From Salinicola aestuarinus (lineage in GTDB: Bacteria; Pseudomonadota; Gammaproteobacteria; Pseudomonadales; Halomonadaceae), in the NCBI RefSeq assembly GCF_003206645.1, contig NZ_PZJP01000015.1:32521-96520 (forward strand): a stretch of 64,000 nucleotides of DNA. Direction: 5' to 3'. Position 1 is the stretch's first letter; each line of letters opens with the position of its first letter. Position numbers and translations under genes: made by a program. This document shows, piece after piece, positions 22,153 to 31,160 of this stretch. The notes beneath the pieces are model-generated. The model had not been told where the DNA came from and did not search any database. It saw nothing but the letters and a program-made list of their open reading frames with translations.

Positions 22153-22944
22153 TCACATCGGCGGAATGGTGCCATCGAGTCCGACGATCACCACCTTGGC
22201 GGGTATCGGGTCCTGCGCCATGTCGCCTGCGACGAAGACGGCGGCTCCCGATTCGAGATCATCGCTCGTCGCCTGGCTCACCTTGACCGTGGGCACGTCG
22301 CTCGGCACCTGGATCTCCTTGCTGCCGTCACCGTAGTCCACCGTCAGCGTCATCATGTCGCCTTCGCTCTGGGCGCTGTCGACGGTGCCGTTGGTCATGC
22401 TCGATCCGCTGCTGCTGCCACCGAGCTTCTCGCTGCCGGTACCGCTATCGCCGCCGGTCGCAGTGACGGTGCCGTTGGTCATGGCAGCGCCCGAACCGCT
22501 GCCGCCGAGTTTCTCGCCGCCCACGTCTTGAGTGCCGCCGTCCGCGTTCATCGTCGCGCCGCGGGGCGTATCCCAGGGGTAGTCGCCTTCGCCGGTACCT
22601 CTCATCGAATCGGGAAAGATCACCATCTCCAGCGCCGTCGAGGCTCCACCGTTCTCGCCGGGGCGATTGGCGGTGCCGATGAAAGTGCCTTCCTCGATCT
22701 CGTCGAGGCTGCTCTCCGAGACACCGGCAAGCCGGGTGTCGTCGTCGTAGGTAACGCGGTAGGTGCTGGCGTCGCTGGCGGACTCGACCTGAAAGCCGCC
22801 GTCGCTGACGTCGGTGATCGTGCCGCGAAGATGCTGCGGCGTATCACCAGTCTGCGCCTGGGCGAGACTGGCGGTGAGACAGCCGATGGCCAGCACCAGT
22901 GCAGTGCGCGAGAACGGGCGGGAAAGCGGGAGGAAACGCGGCAT
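22153..22944 (-). CDS. Exported hypothetical protein with internal GSG repeats (paralogue A)
   Basis: 263-residue protein with a Sec signal peptide (hydrophobic SRTALVLAIGCLTASLAQAQ, cleavage after AQA likely). The mature part starts HLRGTITDVSDGGFQVESAS and ends DGTIPPM. A glycine/serine-rich centre carries two near-identical 18-residue units (EKLGGSGSGAAMTNGTV and EKLGGSSSGSSMTNGTV). The N- and C-terminal blocks recur in the downstream gene at 23141-23815, so the two arose by tandem duplication. The LRGTITDVS...VESASD...VTYDD pattern suggests a small beta-rich domain; no enzyme motif seen. SD AGGAG precedes the start. Function unknown. Confidence 0.75.
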   Translation of the reverse strand: MPRFLPLSRPFSRTALVLAIGCLTASLAQAQTGDTPQHLRGTITDVSDGGFQVESASDASTYRVTYDDDTRLAGVSESSLDEIEEGTFIGTANRPGENGGASTALEMVIFPDSMRGTGEGDYPWDTPRGATMNADGGTQDVGGEKLGGSGSGAAMTNGTVTATGGDSGTGSEKLGGSSSGSSMTNGTVDSAQSEGDMMTLTVDYGDGSKEIQVPSDVPTVKVSQATSDDLESGAAVFVAGDMAQDPIPAKVVIVGLDGTIPPM

Positions 22945-23140
22945 GATGGGCTCCTGATGGCGTGAACCCGAGGCGCATCGAGCGCTCGGGGCAACACCTT
23001 GAGTCCAGTCGATTGCGGCAGGAAGTCAAGCCAACTCGCGGGAGACGAAGGTCGAAATCGGACCTGTCTGCCCGCGAACCCAATCTCGCCGCGATCCCGA
23101 CAGGCACTGGCCCGTCGGCGCGGCGCGAAACGGCTTGTCG

Positions 23141-23815
23141 TTACATCGGCGGCGGGGTGCCATCCAGACTGACGAAGGTGCCCATGGCGGTCATCGGATC
23201 CTCACTGACGTCGCCGCCGACGAAGACCGATGCTCCAGGTTTCAGCGCGTCGCGTGTGGCCGGGCTCATCGCGACCGTCGCGACGTCATCGGGCACTCGA
23301 ATCTTATTGCTGCCGTCTTGATAGTCGACGGTCACGGTCAGCGTCCCGCCGTCGCGAGCCGACTCAACGACCGTGCCACTGGTCAGGGTCCACGCCGTGT
23401 CAGCGTCGGCGCCGGCATCGCTCTCGCTCAGCGCGCTGCGCGGCGTCTCCCAGGTGTAATAGCCAAAGGGCTTTTTGGTGATCGCATCGGAAAAGACGTT
23501 CACCGCGACGGCAGTCGGGGGCCCGCCACCCTCGTCGCTACGTTCGACGGTATTCACGTAGGCACCGTCCTTGATCGCATCCAGGCTGGCCTCGGAAGCG
23601 CCGAAAAAGAGGGAGTGGTCATTGAAAATCACGCGGCGGGTACGGCCGTCGGTAAGAGATTCGACGGCCATGCTGTTATCGCTCACCTCGGTAATGGTGC
23701 CTCGCAGGCCCTTGGGGGTGTCGCTGGCCTGAGCGATTCCTGCGGCGAGGCAGCTGATGACGAAGAAAAGGGCGCTGCACCGAAGGGGGCGAGAAAGGCC
23801 GAACGCGTGTGACAT
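23141..23815 (-). CDS. Exported hypothetical protein (paralogue B)
   Basis: 224-residue protein with a Sec signal peptide (CSALFFVISCLAAGIAQAS). Mature blocks GLRGTITEVSDNSMAVES, SEASLDAIKDGAYVNTVER, VTVDYQDGSNKIRVPDDVATV, and DGTPPPM align with paralogue A, which lies downstream on the same strand. The Gly/Ser repeat insert of A is missing. The start at 23815 has SD AGGAG. The 196-base gap between the two suggests separate promoters or a long leader. No function recognised; an envelope protein is likely given the signal peptide. Confidence 0.75.
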   Translation of the reverse strand: MSHAFGLSRPLRCSALFFVISCLAAGIAQASDTPKGLRGTITEVSDNSMAVESLTDGRTRRVIFNDHSLFFGASEASLDAIKDGAYVNTVERSDEGGGPPTAVAVNVFSDAITKKPFGYYTWETPRSALSESDAGADADTAWTLTSGTVVESARDGGTLTVTVDYQDGSNKIRVPDDVATVAMSPATRDALKPGASVFVGGDVSEDPMTAMGTFVSLDGTPPPM

Positions 23816-23923
23816 GACAAACTCCTGTGAACATAGTGGCCGAAAGCCGATGAAGAGAGCGGGCTGGCTTGCGGGGAAGAAGAGTCTATCGCAACGATCG
23901 GTCAGGCGCTCGCCGGCGGACAA

Positions 23924-24709
23924 TCAGATGCCCGCGTACCAGGTGTAGCCCCGGTCCTCCCAGTAGCCGCCCCGACCGCCGCCGATGGCATCGAAGTCGG
24001 TGACGAGCGTGATGCCCGAGAGATACTTGGCCATCTTGTAGCCCAGCTGGCGCTCGGCACGCAGCCGCAGCGGCGCGCCGTTGGCAACGGGAAGCGTCTC
24101 GCCGTTGAGCGAGTAGGCGAGAATCGTCTGCGGATGACGGGCCTCCGCGAGATCCAGGCTCTCGTAGTAGAAGTCCTCGTCACCGAGCTGATCCATGCAG
24201 TGAAAGACCACGTAGCGGGCCTCGTCGCGGACCCCGGCGCGATCGAGCAGGTCGGCGAGCACCGGCCCCTGCCACTGGCCTATGGCGCTCCAGCCCTCGA
24301 CGCAGTCATGACGCGTGATCTGCGTTCTCGCCGGCAGCGCGCGAAGCTCGGCGAGCGACAGCGACAGTGGCGTCTCCACCAGCCCATCGACGCTGAGCCG
24401 CCACTCGGCGAAGTCGTTCGCCGCCAGCTCGCGATAGCGCGATGCCTGCGGGTCCGTCGAGCCGTTGGGGCGAAAGGGGGCGTCGATCATCGAGGCCGGA
24501 TACTCCGGCGCCATGCCGCGTGCGCCGGCCAGAAAGCGCTGCACCCGCAGGTTGAGCGTCTCGGCCAGGCTGAGCGTGCCGATGACGCGCTCGTTCTGTG
24601 ACAGCCGGTCGCAGCCGGCAAGCCCCAGCGTCGCCGCGCCGAGGGCCGCGCGTTGTAAAAAACGTCGCCGCGTCGAGCGCGCCACGCTGTCGTCACTACG
24701 CCGTGTCAT
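23924..24709 (-). CDS. Tat-exported molybdopterin-dependent oxidoreductase (sulfite oxidase family)
   Basis: 261-residue sulfite-oxidase-fold protein. The N-terminus has a twin-arginine motif STRRRFLQ followed by a hydrophobic stretch ending LGLAGC, a lipobox, so it may be a Tat-translocated lipoprotein. The Moco-ligand Cys lies in TRHDCVEGWSAIGQWQG, and the C-terminal GYKMAKYLSGITLVTDF is typical of the family. The gene overlaps by 14 bases with the upstream cytochrome b gene, which probably passes electrons to or from it. The start at 24709 has SD GGAGG. The substrate is not determinable; MsrP-like methionine sulfoxide reduction is only one possibility. Confidence 0.87.
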   Translation of the reverse strand: MTRRSDDSVARSTRRRFLQRAALGAATLGLAGCDRLSQNERVIGTLSLAETLNLRVQRFLAGARGMAPEYPASMIDAPFRPNGSTDPQASRYRELAANDFAEWRLSVDGLVETPLSLSLAELRALPARTQITRHDCVEGWSAIGQWQGPVLADLLDRAGVRDEARYVVFHCMDQLGDEDFYYESLDLAEARHPQTILAYSLNGETLPVANGAPLRLRAERQLGYKMAKYLSGITLVTDFDAIGGGRGGYWEDRGYTWYAGI

Positions 24710-25547
24710 CGTCGTGCCTCCGCTGGGAGGAGGCCGACGTCTCGCGCCGGCCACCCGTCATCATGTCGCGAACCTGGCGCCACGGGCCGCTCAGAAGCAC
24801 CATGGCGATGTGCACCACGAAAAAGAGCACCAGCGCAGCGGCGACGAGAAAGTGGATCGAACGCGCGCTCTGGCGGCCGCCGAAGAGATCGAGCAGCCAG
24901 GGCGCGGCCGCGTTGAAGGTCGGCGACATGCAGAGCCCGGTGACGACCATCAGCGGGAGCGCCACCAGCAGCACCCCGAGATAGCTCAGCTTCTGCAACC
25001 CGTTGTAGCCCGATCCGGAAGGGAATCGAAACCGGAGATGCCCGAGCAGATCACGGCCGAGGCCACGCCACTCAGGCCCGCTGAGCCATAGATCGCGTTT
25101 CAGATGGCCGCTGAACAGGGCGTAGAGTACGAACAGCGCCCCGGCGCCGGCGAACAGCCAGGCGAAGAAGAAGTGCCACAGCCGCCCCATGCTGAGGAAC
25201 TGATAGCTCGGTAGCGTCGACCAGGCGGGAAAGCCACGGACCGCGCCGCGCTCGCCCACCTGGGAGTAGCCGAGTACGCCGGTGGTATCGAACGTCCACG
25301 GGCCGAGCGCGGTCTGGCCGAGGATACCCCCCTCGCTGTCGCGAATGGCGTACATCTCGAGCCAGGGGGCGTCGAAGTCGGAGGCGCTACCCCAGTAGAG
25401 TGCGGGGTGCGCGTTGAAGATCTGCAGGCCACTCATCAGCATGACGATAAGAAACCAGAGGTTGAGCCAGTGCCAGATTCGCACCGGGCCGGGATGACGT
25501 CGCCGCGGCTTGGCGGGCGCGGCATTGGCAGAGCGGTTTATCGCCAC
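24696..25547 (-). CDS. Cytochrome b/b6-type membrane subunit (cytochrome b561 domain)
   Basis: Inner-membrane dihaem cytochrome of about 283 residues expected to serve the molybdopterin oxidoreductase encoded next. It has four main hydrophobic helices with His residues in HPGPVRIWHWLNLWFL, MGRLWHFFFAWLF, and ARSIHFLVAAALVLFFVVHIAM, the pattern of haem b ligation. I prefer the GTG at 25547, preceded by CCGGAGACC. An ATG at 25610 is in frame but lacks an SD and would leave only about 50 bases to the divergent crtZ region. The overlap with the following gene indicates one operon. Confidence 0.82.
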   Translation of the reverse strand: MAINRSANAAPAKPRRRHPGPVRIWHWLNLWFLIVMLMSGLQIFNAHPALYWGSASDFDAPWLEMYAIRDSEGGILGQTALGPWTFDTTGVLGYSQVGERGAVRGFPAWSTLPSYQFLSMGRLWHFFFAWLFAGAGALFVLYALFSGHLKRDLWLSGPEWRGLGRDLLGHLRFRFPSGSGYNGLQKLSYLGVLLVALPLMVVTGLCMSPTFNAAAPWLLDLFGGRQSARSIHFLVAAALVLFFVVHIAMVLLSGPWRQVRDMMTGGRRETSASSQRRHDDDTA

Positions 25548-25721
25548 GTTGCGGTCTCCGGAAAGCGCCAGCGGAAGCGAGCGGCAGGCCTCGGTTTCCG
25601 CGGCTGCCATGAGGTTTCACTATAGTTCGGTTGCGGTCGAACGCCACGGCGCCAGGCGCCGATGGCATCCGCCGACAGATGCTTTAAGCTGGACGCTAAA
25701 CAGGCTCATCCGGAGCGCGAC

Positions 25722-26249
25722 GTGCTGCTGAATATACTGGTACTGATTCTCACCGTGGCGGGGATGGAGATCGCCGCGGCGCTGATCCATCGTTACGTCA
25801 TGCACGGCTTCGGCTGGCGTTGGCACCGCTCCCACCACGAGCCGCACCAGCAACGTTTCGAGCTCAACGATCTTTATGCCGTGGTGTTCGCCGCCATCGC
25901 CATCGTGCTGATCGCGCTCGGCACCGCCGGCGCCTGGCCGCTGCAGTGGATCGGCGCCGGCATGACGACCTACGGCCTGCTCTACTTCGTCGTCCACGAC
26001 GGGCTGGTGCACAAGCGCTGGCCGTTCCGCTACATCCCGCGGCGCGGCTATCTCAAGCGGCTCTATCTTGCCCACCGGCTGCACCACGCGGTGAAGACGA
26101 AAGAGCGTGGACTCTCCTTCGGCTTTCTTTATGCGCCGCCGACCGAAACGCTGCGCGAGGAGCTACGCCGCCGTCAGGCCGAGCCGGCTAGCGCGGACGC
26201 TGCCACAGGTCATCGGGACGTCGGCCCGGTCGATGCCCGCGGGCGCTGA
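25722..26249 (+). CDS. crtZ: Beta-carotene hydroxylase (CrtZ)
   Basis: Non-haem di-iron membrane hydroxylase converting beta-carotene to zeaxanthin. With the GTG start at 25722 it is 175 residues, the length I recall for Pantoea CrtZ. His-box motifs are HRYVMHGFGWRWHRSHHEPH, FVVHDGLVH, and HRLHHAV. GGAG lies about 8 bases upstream of the GTG; the ATG at 25662 would add 20 unrelated residues. The last 62 bases overlap the 3' end of crtB on the other strand, the same tail-to-tail arrangement as in Pantoea clusters. Confidence 0.93.
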   Translation: MLLNILVLILTVAGMEIAAALIHRYVMHGFGWRWHRSHHEPHQQRFELNDLYAVVFAAIAIVLIALGTAGAWPLQWIGAGMTTYGLLYFVVHDGLVHKRWPFRYIPRRGYLKRLYLAHRLHHAVKTKERGLSFGFLYAPPTETLREELRRRQAEPASADAATGHRDVGPVDARGR

Positions 26250-27114
26250 GCGCCATCCCCGCGCCCTGCATCAAGAGTCCGATCTTCTCCGCCTTGCTGG
26301 TCCCCTGACGCTGCTCGAGCGCGTCCTCGCCGGCGCGTGACACCTTGACGCCGATCCGGCGATAGACGCCCCGCGCCGTGGCGATGGCCCACGCCGAGCG
26401 CAGCGGCAGCGCCGGCAGCCCCTCTCGCGCCGAGTCATAGTAGGGCTCGGCCACCGCCACCAGTCGCTTGGCCATCTCGGCAAGCGCCGGTCGGTGACGC
26501 GGCTCGGCAAGCTCGTCGAGCGGGACCTCGAACGCCTCGAGCCACGCCAGCGGCAGATAGCAGCGACCGATGCGGGCGTCGTCGAGAATGTCGCGGGCGA
26601 TATTGGTGAGCTGAAAGGCGAGACCCAGATCGCAGGCGCGATCCAGCACGGCCTCGTCGCGTACGCCCATCACCCGCGCCATCATCAGCCCCACCACCCC
26701 CGCCACGTGATAGCAGTAGCGCAGCGTATCCGGCAGATGCGGATAGGTCTCCTCGCGCACGTCCATGGCGTAACCCTCGAGGTGATCGAAGGCCTGCGAC
26801 GGCGGAATCTCGTGGCGGCGGGCGACCTCCTGAAAGGCGGCGAAGGCCGGCTCCCGCAGGGGCTCGTCGGTGTAGGCCAGGCGAGTCGATTCGCGCAGCC
26901 GCTCGAGACGCGCCGCCGGGGTATCGCGGCCGGGCGAGTCCGTGGCAAAGCCCAGCGTCTGGCCGTCGATCACATCGTCGCAGTGACGACACCAGGCGTA
27001 GAGCATCAGCGCGCTGCGCCGCGTGGCGGGATCGAAGAGCCTCGCCGCGGTGGCGAAGCTCTTGGAGCCCACCGCCATGGTCTGGGTGGCGTGGTCGAGC
27101 AGCGCCTCGCTCAT
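26188..27114 (-). CDS. crtB: Phytoene synthase (CrtB)
   Basis: Head-to-head condensation of two GGPP to phytoene, the first committed carotenoid step. 308 residues. The substrate-binding Asp motif appears as YAWCRHCDDVIDGQ and the second as LGLAFQLTNIARDILDDARIGRCYLP. The N-terminus SEALLDHATQTMAVGSKSFATA matches family members. The start ATG overlaps the crtI stop (ATGA), indicating coupled translation at the end of the crtE-to-crtB operon. The 3' end overlaps convergent crtZ. Confidence 0.95.
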   Translation of the reverse strand: MSEALLDHATQTMAVGSKSFATAARLFDPATRRSALMLYAWCRHCDDVIDGQTLGFATDSPGRDTPAARLERLRESTRLAYTDEPLREPAFAAFQEVARRHEIPPSQAFDHLEGYAMDVREETYPHLPDTLRYCYHVAGVVGLMMARVMGVRDEAVLDRACDLGLAFQLTNIARDILDDARIGRCYLPLAWLEAFEVPLDELAEPRHRPALAEMAKRLVAVAEPYYDSAREGLPALPLRSAWAIATARGVYRRIGVKVSRAGEDALEQRQGTSKAEKIGLLMQGAGMALSARGHRPGRRPDDLWQRPR

Positions 27115-28607
27115 GCCGGCGTCTCTGGGTCACCGAGATCCTGGATCATCAGCCCGGCCGTGGCTTGGGCGGAGCCGATGACCCCGGGGATGCCCGCGCC
27201 GGGGTGGGTGCCGGCCCCCACCAGATAGAGGTTGTCGATCTGGCTGTCGCGATTGTGGGGGCGGAACCAGGCGCTCTGGGTGAGGATCGGCTCCACCGAG
27301 AACGCCGAGCCCTGATAGGCGTTGAGCGTGTCGCGAAAATCGAACGGCGTGATGTGCCGATGGGTCACCAGCTGGCTGCGCAGCCCCGGCATGTAGTGCG
27401 CCTCCAGGTAGTCGAAGATGCGCTCACGGAGTCGGGGGCCTTCGACCGCCCAGTCGAGATCCGCGGTACCCAGGTGCGGGACCGGCGCCAGCACGTAGTA
27501 GGCGCCGCAGCCCGGCGGTGCGAGCGACGGATCGGTGACACAGGGGGCGTGGAGATAGAGCGAAAAGTCGTCTGCCAGCGCATCCTTGTTGAAGATCTCG
27601 TCGATCAGCTCGCGATAGCGGGGGCCGAAACAGACGGTGTGGTGGGCGAGCTGGGTGTGGTTGTGATCGAGACCGAAGTAGAGCACGAACAGCGAGTTGC
27701 TCATGCGCTTGCGCTTTAGGCTCGCGCTCGCCTTCTGCCCCCGCGGGTGGTGGCCGAGAAGCCCGGCATAGGTGTGCACCACGTCGGCGTTGGACGCCAC
27801 GGCGCGCGCTTCGAGGCGGCGGCCATCGTCGAGCGTCACGCCGGTGAGGCGGTCGCCCTCGGTCTCCAGCCGCGCGACCGGCGCGTTCAATTCGATCTCG
27901 CCGCCGATGTCGGTGAAAAGCCGGACCATGCCAGCCACCAGCGCACCGGTGCCGCCACGGGGGAACCAGACGCCCCACTCGCGCTCGAGCGCATGGATCA
28001 GGGTATAGATCGAGGAGGTCGAGAAGGGATTGCCGCCCACCAGTAGCGAGTGGAACGAGAACGCCTGACGCAGGTGCTCGTCCTCGACGAAACTCGACAC
28101 CATGCTGTAAACGCTGCGCCATGCCTTGAGTCGTGTCAGCTGCGGCGCGGCCTTGAGCATGTCACGAAACGACAGGAAGGGCTTGGCGCCGAGCTTGAGA
28201 TAGCCCTCCTCGAAGACCGCTCGGGAGTAGTCGAGAAAGCGTCGATAGCCGTCGACGTCCGCCGGGTTGAGCTTGCCGATCTGGGATTCCAGCGACGCCT
28301 GATCGTTGACGTAATCGAAGACCACGCCGTTCTCCCAGCAGAGCCGGTAGAAGGGGGTCACCGGCATCAGCTCGACGTAATCCTCGAACCGCTTGCCGGC
28401 AAGGGTGAACAGCGCCTCCAGTGCGCTCGGGTCGGTGATCACCGTGGGCCCGGCATCAAAGGTGAACCCCTCGTCCTCGTAGACGTAGGCGCGACCCCCG
28501 GGCTTGTCGCGGCTCTCCAGCAGCAGCGTGGGAATGCCCGCCGCCTGCAGCCGGATGGCCAGTGCCAGGCCGCCGAAACCGGCGCCGATAACGATCGTTC
28601 GTTTCAT
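27111..28607 (-). CDS. crtI: Phytoene desaturase (CrtI)
   Basis: FAD-dependent desaturase that converts phytoene to lycopene. The 498-residue product begins with the dinucleotide-binding motif VIGAGFGGLALAIRL (residues about 5-19). It continues with DKPGGRAYVYEDEGFTFDAGP and ends with the bacterial phytoene dehydrogenase signature LYLVGAGTHPGAGIPGVIGSA. The ATG at 28607 follows an AAGGGCC SD; a TTG immediately before it is unlikely. It lies 19 bases downstream of crtY and overlaps crtB. Confidence 0.96.
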   Translation of the reverse strand: MKRTIVIGAGFGGLALAIRLQAAGIPTLLLESRDKPGGRAYVYEDEGFTFDAGPTVITDPSALEALFTLAGKRFEDYVELMPVTPFYRLCWENGVVFDYVNDQASLESQIGKLNPADVDGYRRFLDYSRAVFEEGYLKLGAKPFLSFRDMLKAAPQLTRLKAWRSVYSMVSSFVEDEHLRQAFSFHSLLVGGNPFSTSSIYTLIHALEREWGVWFPRGGTGALVAGMVRLFTDIGGEIELNAPVARLETEGDRLTGVTLDDGRRLEARAVASNADVVHTYAGLLGHHPRGQKASASLKRKRMSNSLFVLYFGLDHNHTQLAHHTVCFGPRYRELIDEIFNKDALADDFSLYLHAPCVTDPSLAPPGCGAYYVLAPVPHLGTADLDWAVEGPRLRERIFDYLEAHYMPGLRSQLVTHRHITPFDFRDTLNAYQGSAFSVEPILTQSAWFRPHNRDSQIDNLYLVGAGTHPGAGIPGVIGSAQATAGLMIQDLGDPETPA

Positions 28608-28626
28608 CAATAGGCCCTTGAGCGCG

Positions 28627-29796
28627 TCATTGGAAATGCTTTAGCCGTGGCGATCGCTTGAGGACCGCCTGCAGCGCTTCGCCCACCGGCACCGGCGGCT
28701 TGCCGATGAGCACGCGGGCCTTGTCGGCAAGCCGCGGGTGGCCGGCGTAGAAGCGTTCGATCAGCCCCGTGTCGAGTCCGTAGAAGCGCTGCATGACCTG
28801 GAAGCGCTCGTCGGGGCGGCCGGCAAGAAACAGCATGCGGTTGAGCATGCGAAAGAAACCCTGCTCACGCCACTGTGCCGCGGCGAATTGCCGGATCAGG
28901 GCGGCGAGGTCGGGGGCGGCCAGCGGCATGCGTTCGCTGAGGCGGTCGGCCAGCGTGAGCGCCGCCGGCAGTGAATAGCCGGTGGTGGCATGGAAGAGCC
29001 CGGCGCGCAGCCCGCTCGTCGGCTGACCGGCCAGTGGCGCCCAGAAGGCCTCGAAATCCCCCGCCAGCGTGATCGGCAGACTGCCGCGCTCCTCGCGCAT
29101 GAGCGAGTCGAGCGACCACCCCTGCGCGGCGGCGTAGTGCTGAATGTTGTCACGCGCGCGGTCGCCGTCGAGGCTGGCGTCATCGACGTAGTGGGTGTCC
29201 TCGATCAGCAGCTCCGTCGGCGAGAGCGGCAGGCTATAGACGAAGCGGTAGCCACGCTGTTGATCGACGGTGGCGTCCATCAGGATGGGCCGCTCGAGCC
29301 CGTGGGGCGCGGCAAGCCGCCACTGCTGGCCCAGGAATGCCTGAAAGCCGACGGTGAGATGCGGCGACGGCCGATAGCCGCGGCCGTCGATCACCGCCGT
29401 GGCGCTGAGCGCCTCCCCGCTGTCGAGGGTGACGTGATCCGGGGCGACCTCGGCGACGGCGGTCTGCGTGCGCAGGTCGTCACCGAGCGCGGCCTCGAGG
29501 CCGGCCGCGAAGCGCTCGGCGGTGACGCTCAGATAGCCACCCGGCAGCGTGCGCCGTCGCTCGGGAAAGCGCACGTCATAGCCGGACCAGCGGTGTGCCA
29601 CCAGGGCGTCGATGCTCGCGAGCTGTGTGGCGTCCAGGTCGCTCTGGTGAAACGACCAGGTGTGGTTGCCGCCGGCGCGCTCGCCGGCCTCCAGCATCAG
29701 CACGCTGAGGTCGGGACAGCGCTGCTTGAGACGCCAGGCGATCAGGCCGTTGGCGAGCCCGCCGCCGACGAGAATCAGATCCCAGCGCTGACTCAT
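28627..29796 (-). CDS. crtY: Lycopene beta-cyclase (CrtY)
   Basis: Forms the beta-ionone rings of beta-carotene from lycopene. 389 residues with the N-terminal FAD/NAD-binding motif LILVGGGLANGLIAWRL and the neighbouring AGGNHTWSFHQSDL seen in CrtY enzymes. Other blocks include ERPILMDATVDQQRGYRFVY, LPLSPTELLIEDTHYVD, and LFHATTGYSLPAAL. The start overlaps the crtX stop as ATGA, so the two are translationally coupled. Confidence 0.95.
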   Translation of the reverse strand: MSQRWDLILVGGGLANGLIAWRLKQRCPDLSVLMLEAGERAGGNHTWSFHQSDLDATQLASIDALVAHRWSGYDVRFPERRRTLPGGYLSVTAERFAAGLEAALGDDLRTQTAVAEVAPDHVTLDSGEALSATAVIDGRGYRPSPHLTVGFQAFLGQQWRLAAPHGLERPILMDATVDQQRGYRFVYSLPLSPTELLIEDTHYVDDASLDGDRARDNIQHYAAAQGWSLDSLMREERGSLPITLAGDFEAFWAPLAGQPTSGLRAGLFHATTGYSLPAALTLADRLSERMPLAAPDLAALIRQFAAAQWREQGFFRMLNRMLFLAGRPDERFQVMQRFYGLDTGLIERFYAGHPRLADKARVLIGKPPVPVGEALQAVLKRSPRLKHFQ

Positions 29797-31160
29797 GGCG
29801 CGGACTCCGCTGCCACGTCCTGCCGGTCAGCGGCGGGGCGAGACGGTACGCGTGCTGGGGTCATGGGCGTCTCCTCGGGTCGCAGGGTGGCGTTCGTCTG
29901 TGGCCTGCCGGTCGCGATCGCGCGCTCGACGATGGCGGCAGCCTGGGTCGCGCCGTCCGCCGGGGTCAGCTCACGTCGGACAGCGGCCAGCCGCTGACGG
30001 TAGCTCGGCGAGGCGAGCAGAGCGGCAAGCGCTCCCGCGATGCGCCGGTGGCCGGCAAAGCGCGAGAGTGTCTCTCCGACGCCATGATACGCCACCCGCG
30101 CCGCCACCCCGGGCTGATCGAACGCCAGGGGTATCACCAGGATCGGTGTGTCGGCGACGATGGCGTCGACGACGGTATTGAGTCCGCCATGGGTAATGAC
30201 GGCATCCGCCTGGGCGAGGGTGGCGCGCTGGTCGGCAAAGTCGGTGACGAAGGTGGTGCCCAGCCGCTCGAGGCGCGCCGCCCGTTCCGGGGACAAACCG
30301 CCGCAGTGAGCGATCACCAACGTGGCGCCCAGCCGTCGGCAGGCCCTGGCGATTCTGGCGAACAGCCGGTAGCGGTGACCCTGGAGCGTGCCGAGCGACG
30401 CGAAGACCAGCGGGCGCTTGGGCTCGGCCGGCCACTTGCCGGCGCGGGGGCGTTCGCCCGTCGGCGTTCGGAGTGGCCCCACAGTGTGGCCATGGGCGGG
30501 CCAGTCGCGGCGGGGAAAGTCCAGTGCGGCCGGCATCTGACTGAGGCGTGCCAGCGGCGAGAGGCAGTCGTGCAGTGCGCGCCTGGGCGTCAGCCCCAAC
30601 GCCTCGGCGTGGGCGGCAATGACGCGAGCATGGGGGCGCATCAGGCGGTCGTAGATCGTCTCGCTGGCGGCATACATCTTCAGTGAGCGGGCGTCGGCGG
30701 CGTAGCGAAACGGCATCACCGGCAGCGGCAGCCCCGCCTCGCGCTCCACCGGCAGGGCGCAGGCGACGGAGACGAAGGGCAGATTCAGCCCCTCGGCGAC
30801 CAGTCCCCCGGCGGCTTCCATCTGGTCTGCGATGACGCCATCGATGCCGAACCGCTGAAACGCCGCCGGCAGCGTGCGACACAGCATGTCGGTGGTGGCG
30901 GCCATGTCGGCGATCAGTCGCCGGATGGCCAGGCCGGAAGGGTTGGCCGCGAGTCGGTGCGTCCGCGCCAGAGCACCGGCCGGATGGGTGTCGCCGCCCA
31001 CCGCGGCGAAGCCGATACGGGCATCGGTGACGAGCGCGCGCGCGTCGATCTGATGAAAAACGGTCACGCGGTGGCCGCGTGCGATCAGCGCCCCGGCCAG
31101 CGCCTGCAGAGCCTGGAAATGGCTGTAGAGCGCCGGGGCGACGATGGCGTAGTGACTCAC
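29793..31160 (-). CDS. crtX: Zeaxanthin glucosyltransferase (CrtX)
   Basis: Family 1 glycosyltransferase adding glucose from UDP-glucose to zeaxanthin hydroxyl groups. 455 residues; the N-terminus [20 protein letters not shown] matches Pantoea CrtX. The C-terminal nucleotide-sugar binding region has [25 protein letters not shown]. It starts with GTG at 31160, overlapping the idi stop codon (GTGA). A Pro/Arg-rich tail of about 30 residues follows the catalytic domain. Its presence predicts zeaxanthin mono- or diglucoside as end product. Confidence 0.93.
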   Translation of the reverse strand: MSHYAIVAPALYSHFQALQALAGALIARGHRVTVFHQIDARALVTDARIGFAAVGGDTHPAGALARTHRLAANPSGLAIRRLIADMAATTDMLCRTLPAAFQRFGIDGVIADQMEAAGGLVAEGLNLPFVSVACALPVEREAGLPLPVMPFRYAADARSLKMYAASETIYDRLMRPHARVIAAHAEALGLTPRRALHDCLSPLARLSQMPAALDFPRRDWPAHGHTVGPLRTPTGERPRAGKWPAEPKRPLVFASLGTLQGHRYRLFARIARACRRLGATLVIAHCGGLSPERAARLERLGTTFVTDFADQRATLAQADAVITHGGLNTVVDAIVADTPILVIPLAFDQPGVAARVAYHGVGETLSRFAGHRRIAGALAALLASPSYRQRLAAVRRELTPADGATQAAAIVERAIATGRPQTNATLRPEETPMTPARVPSRPAADRQDVAAESAP

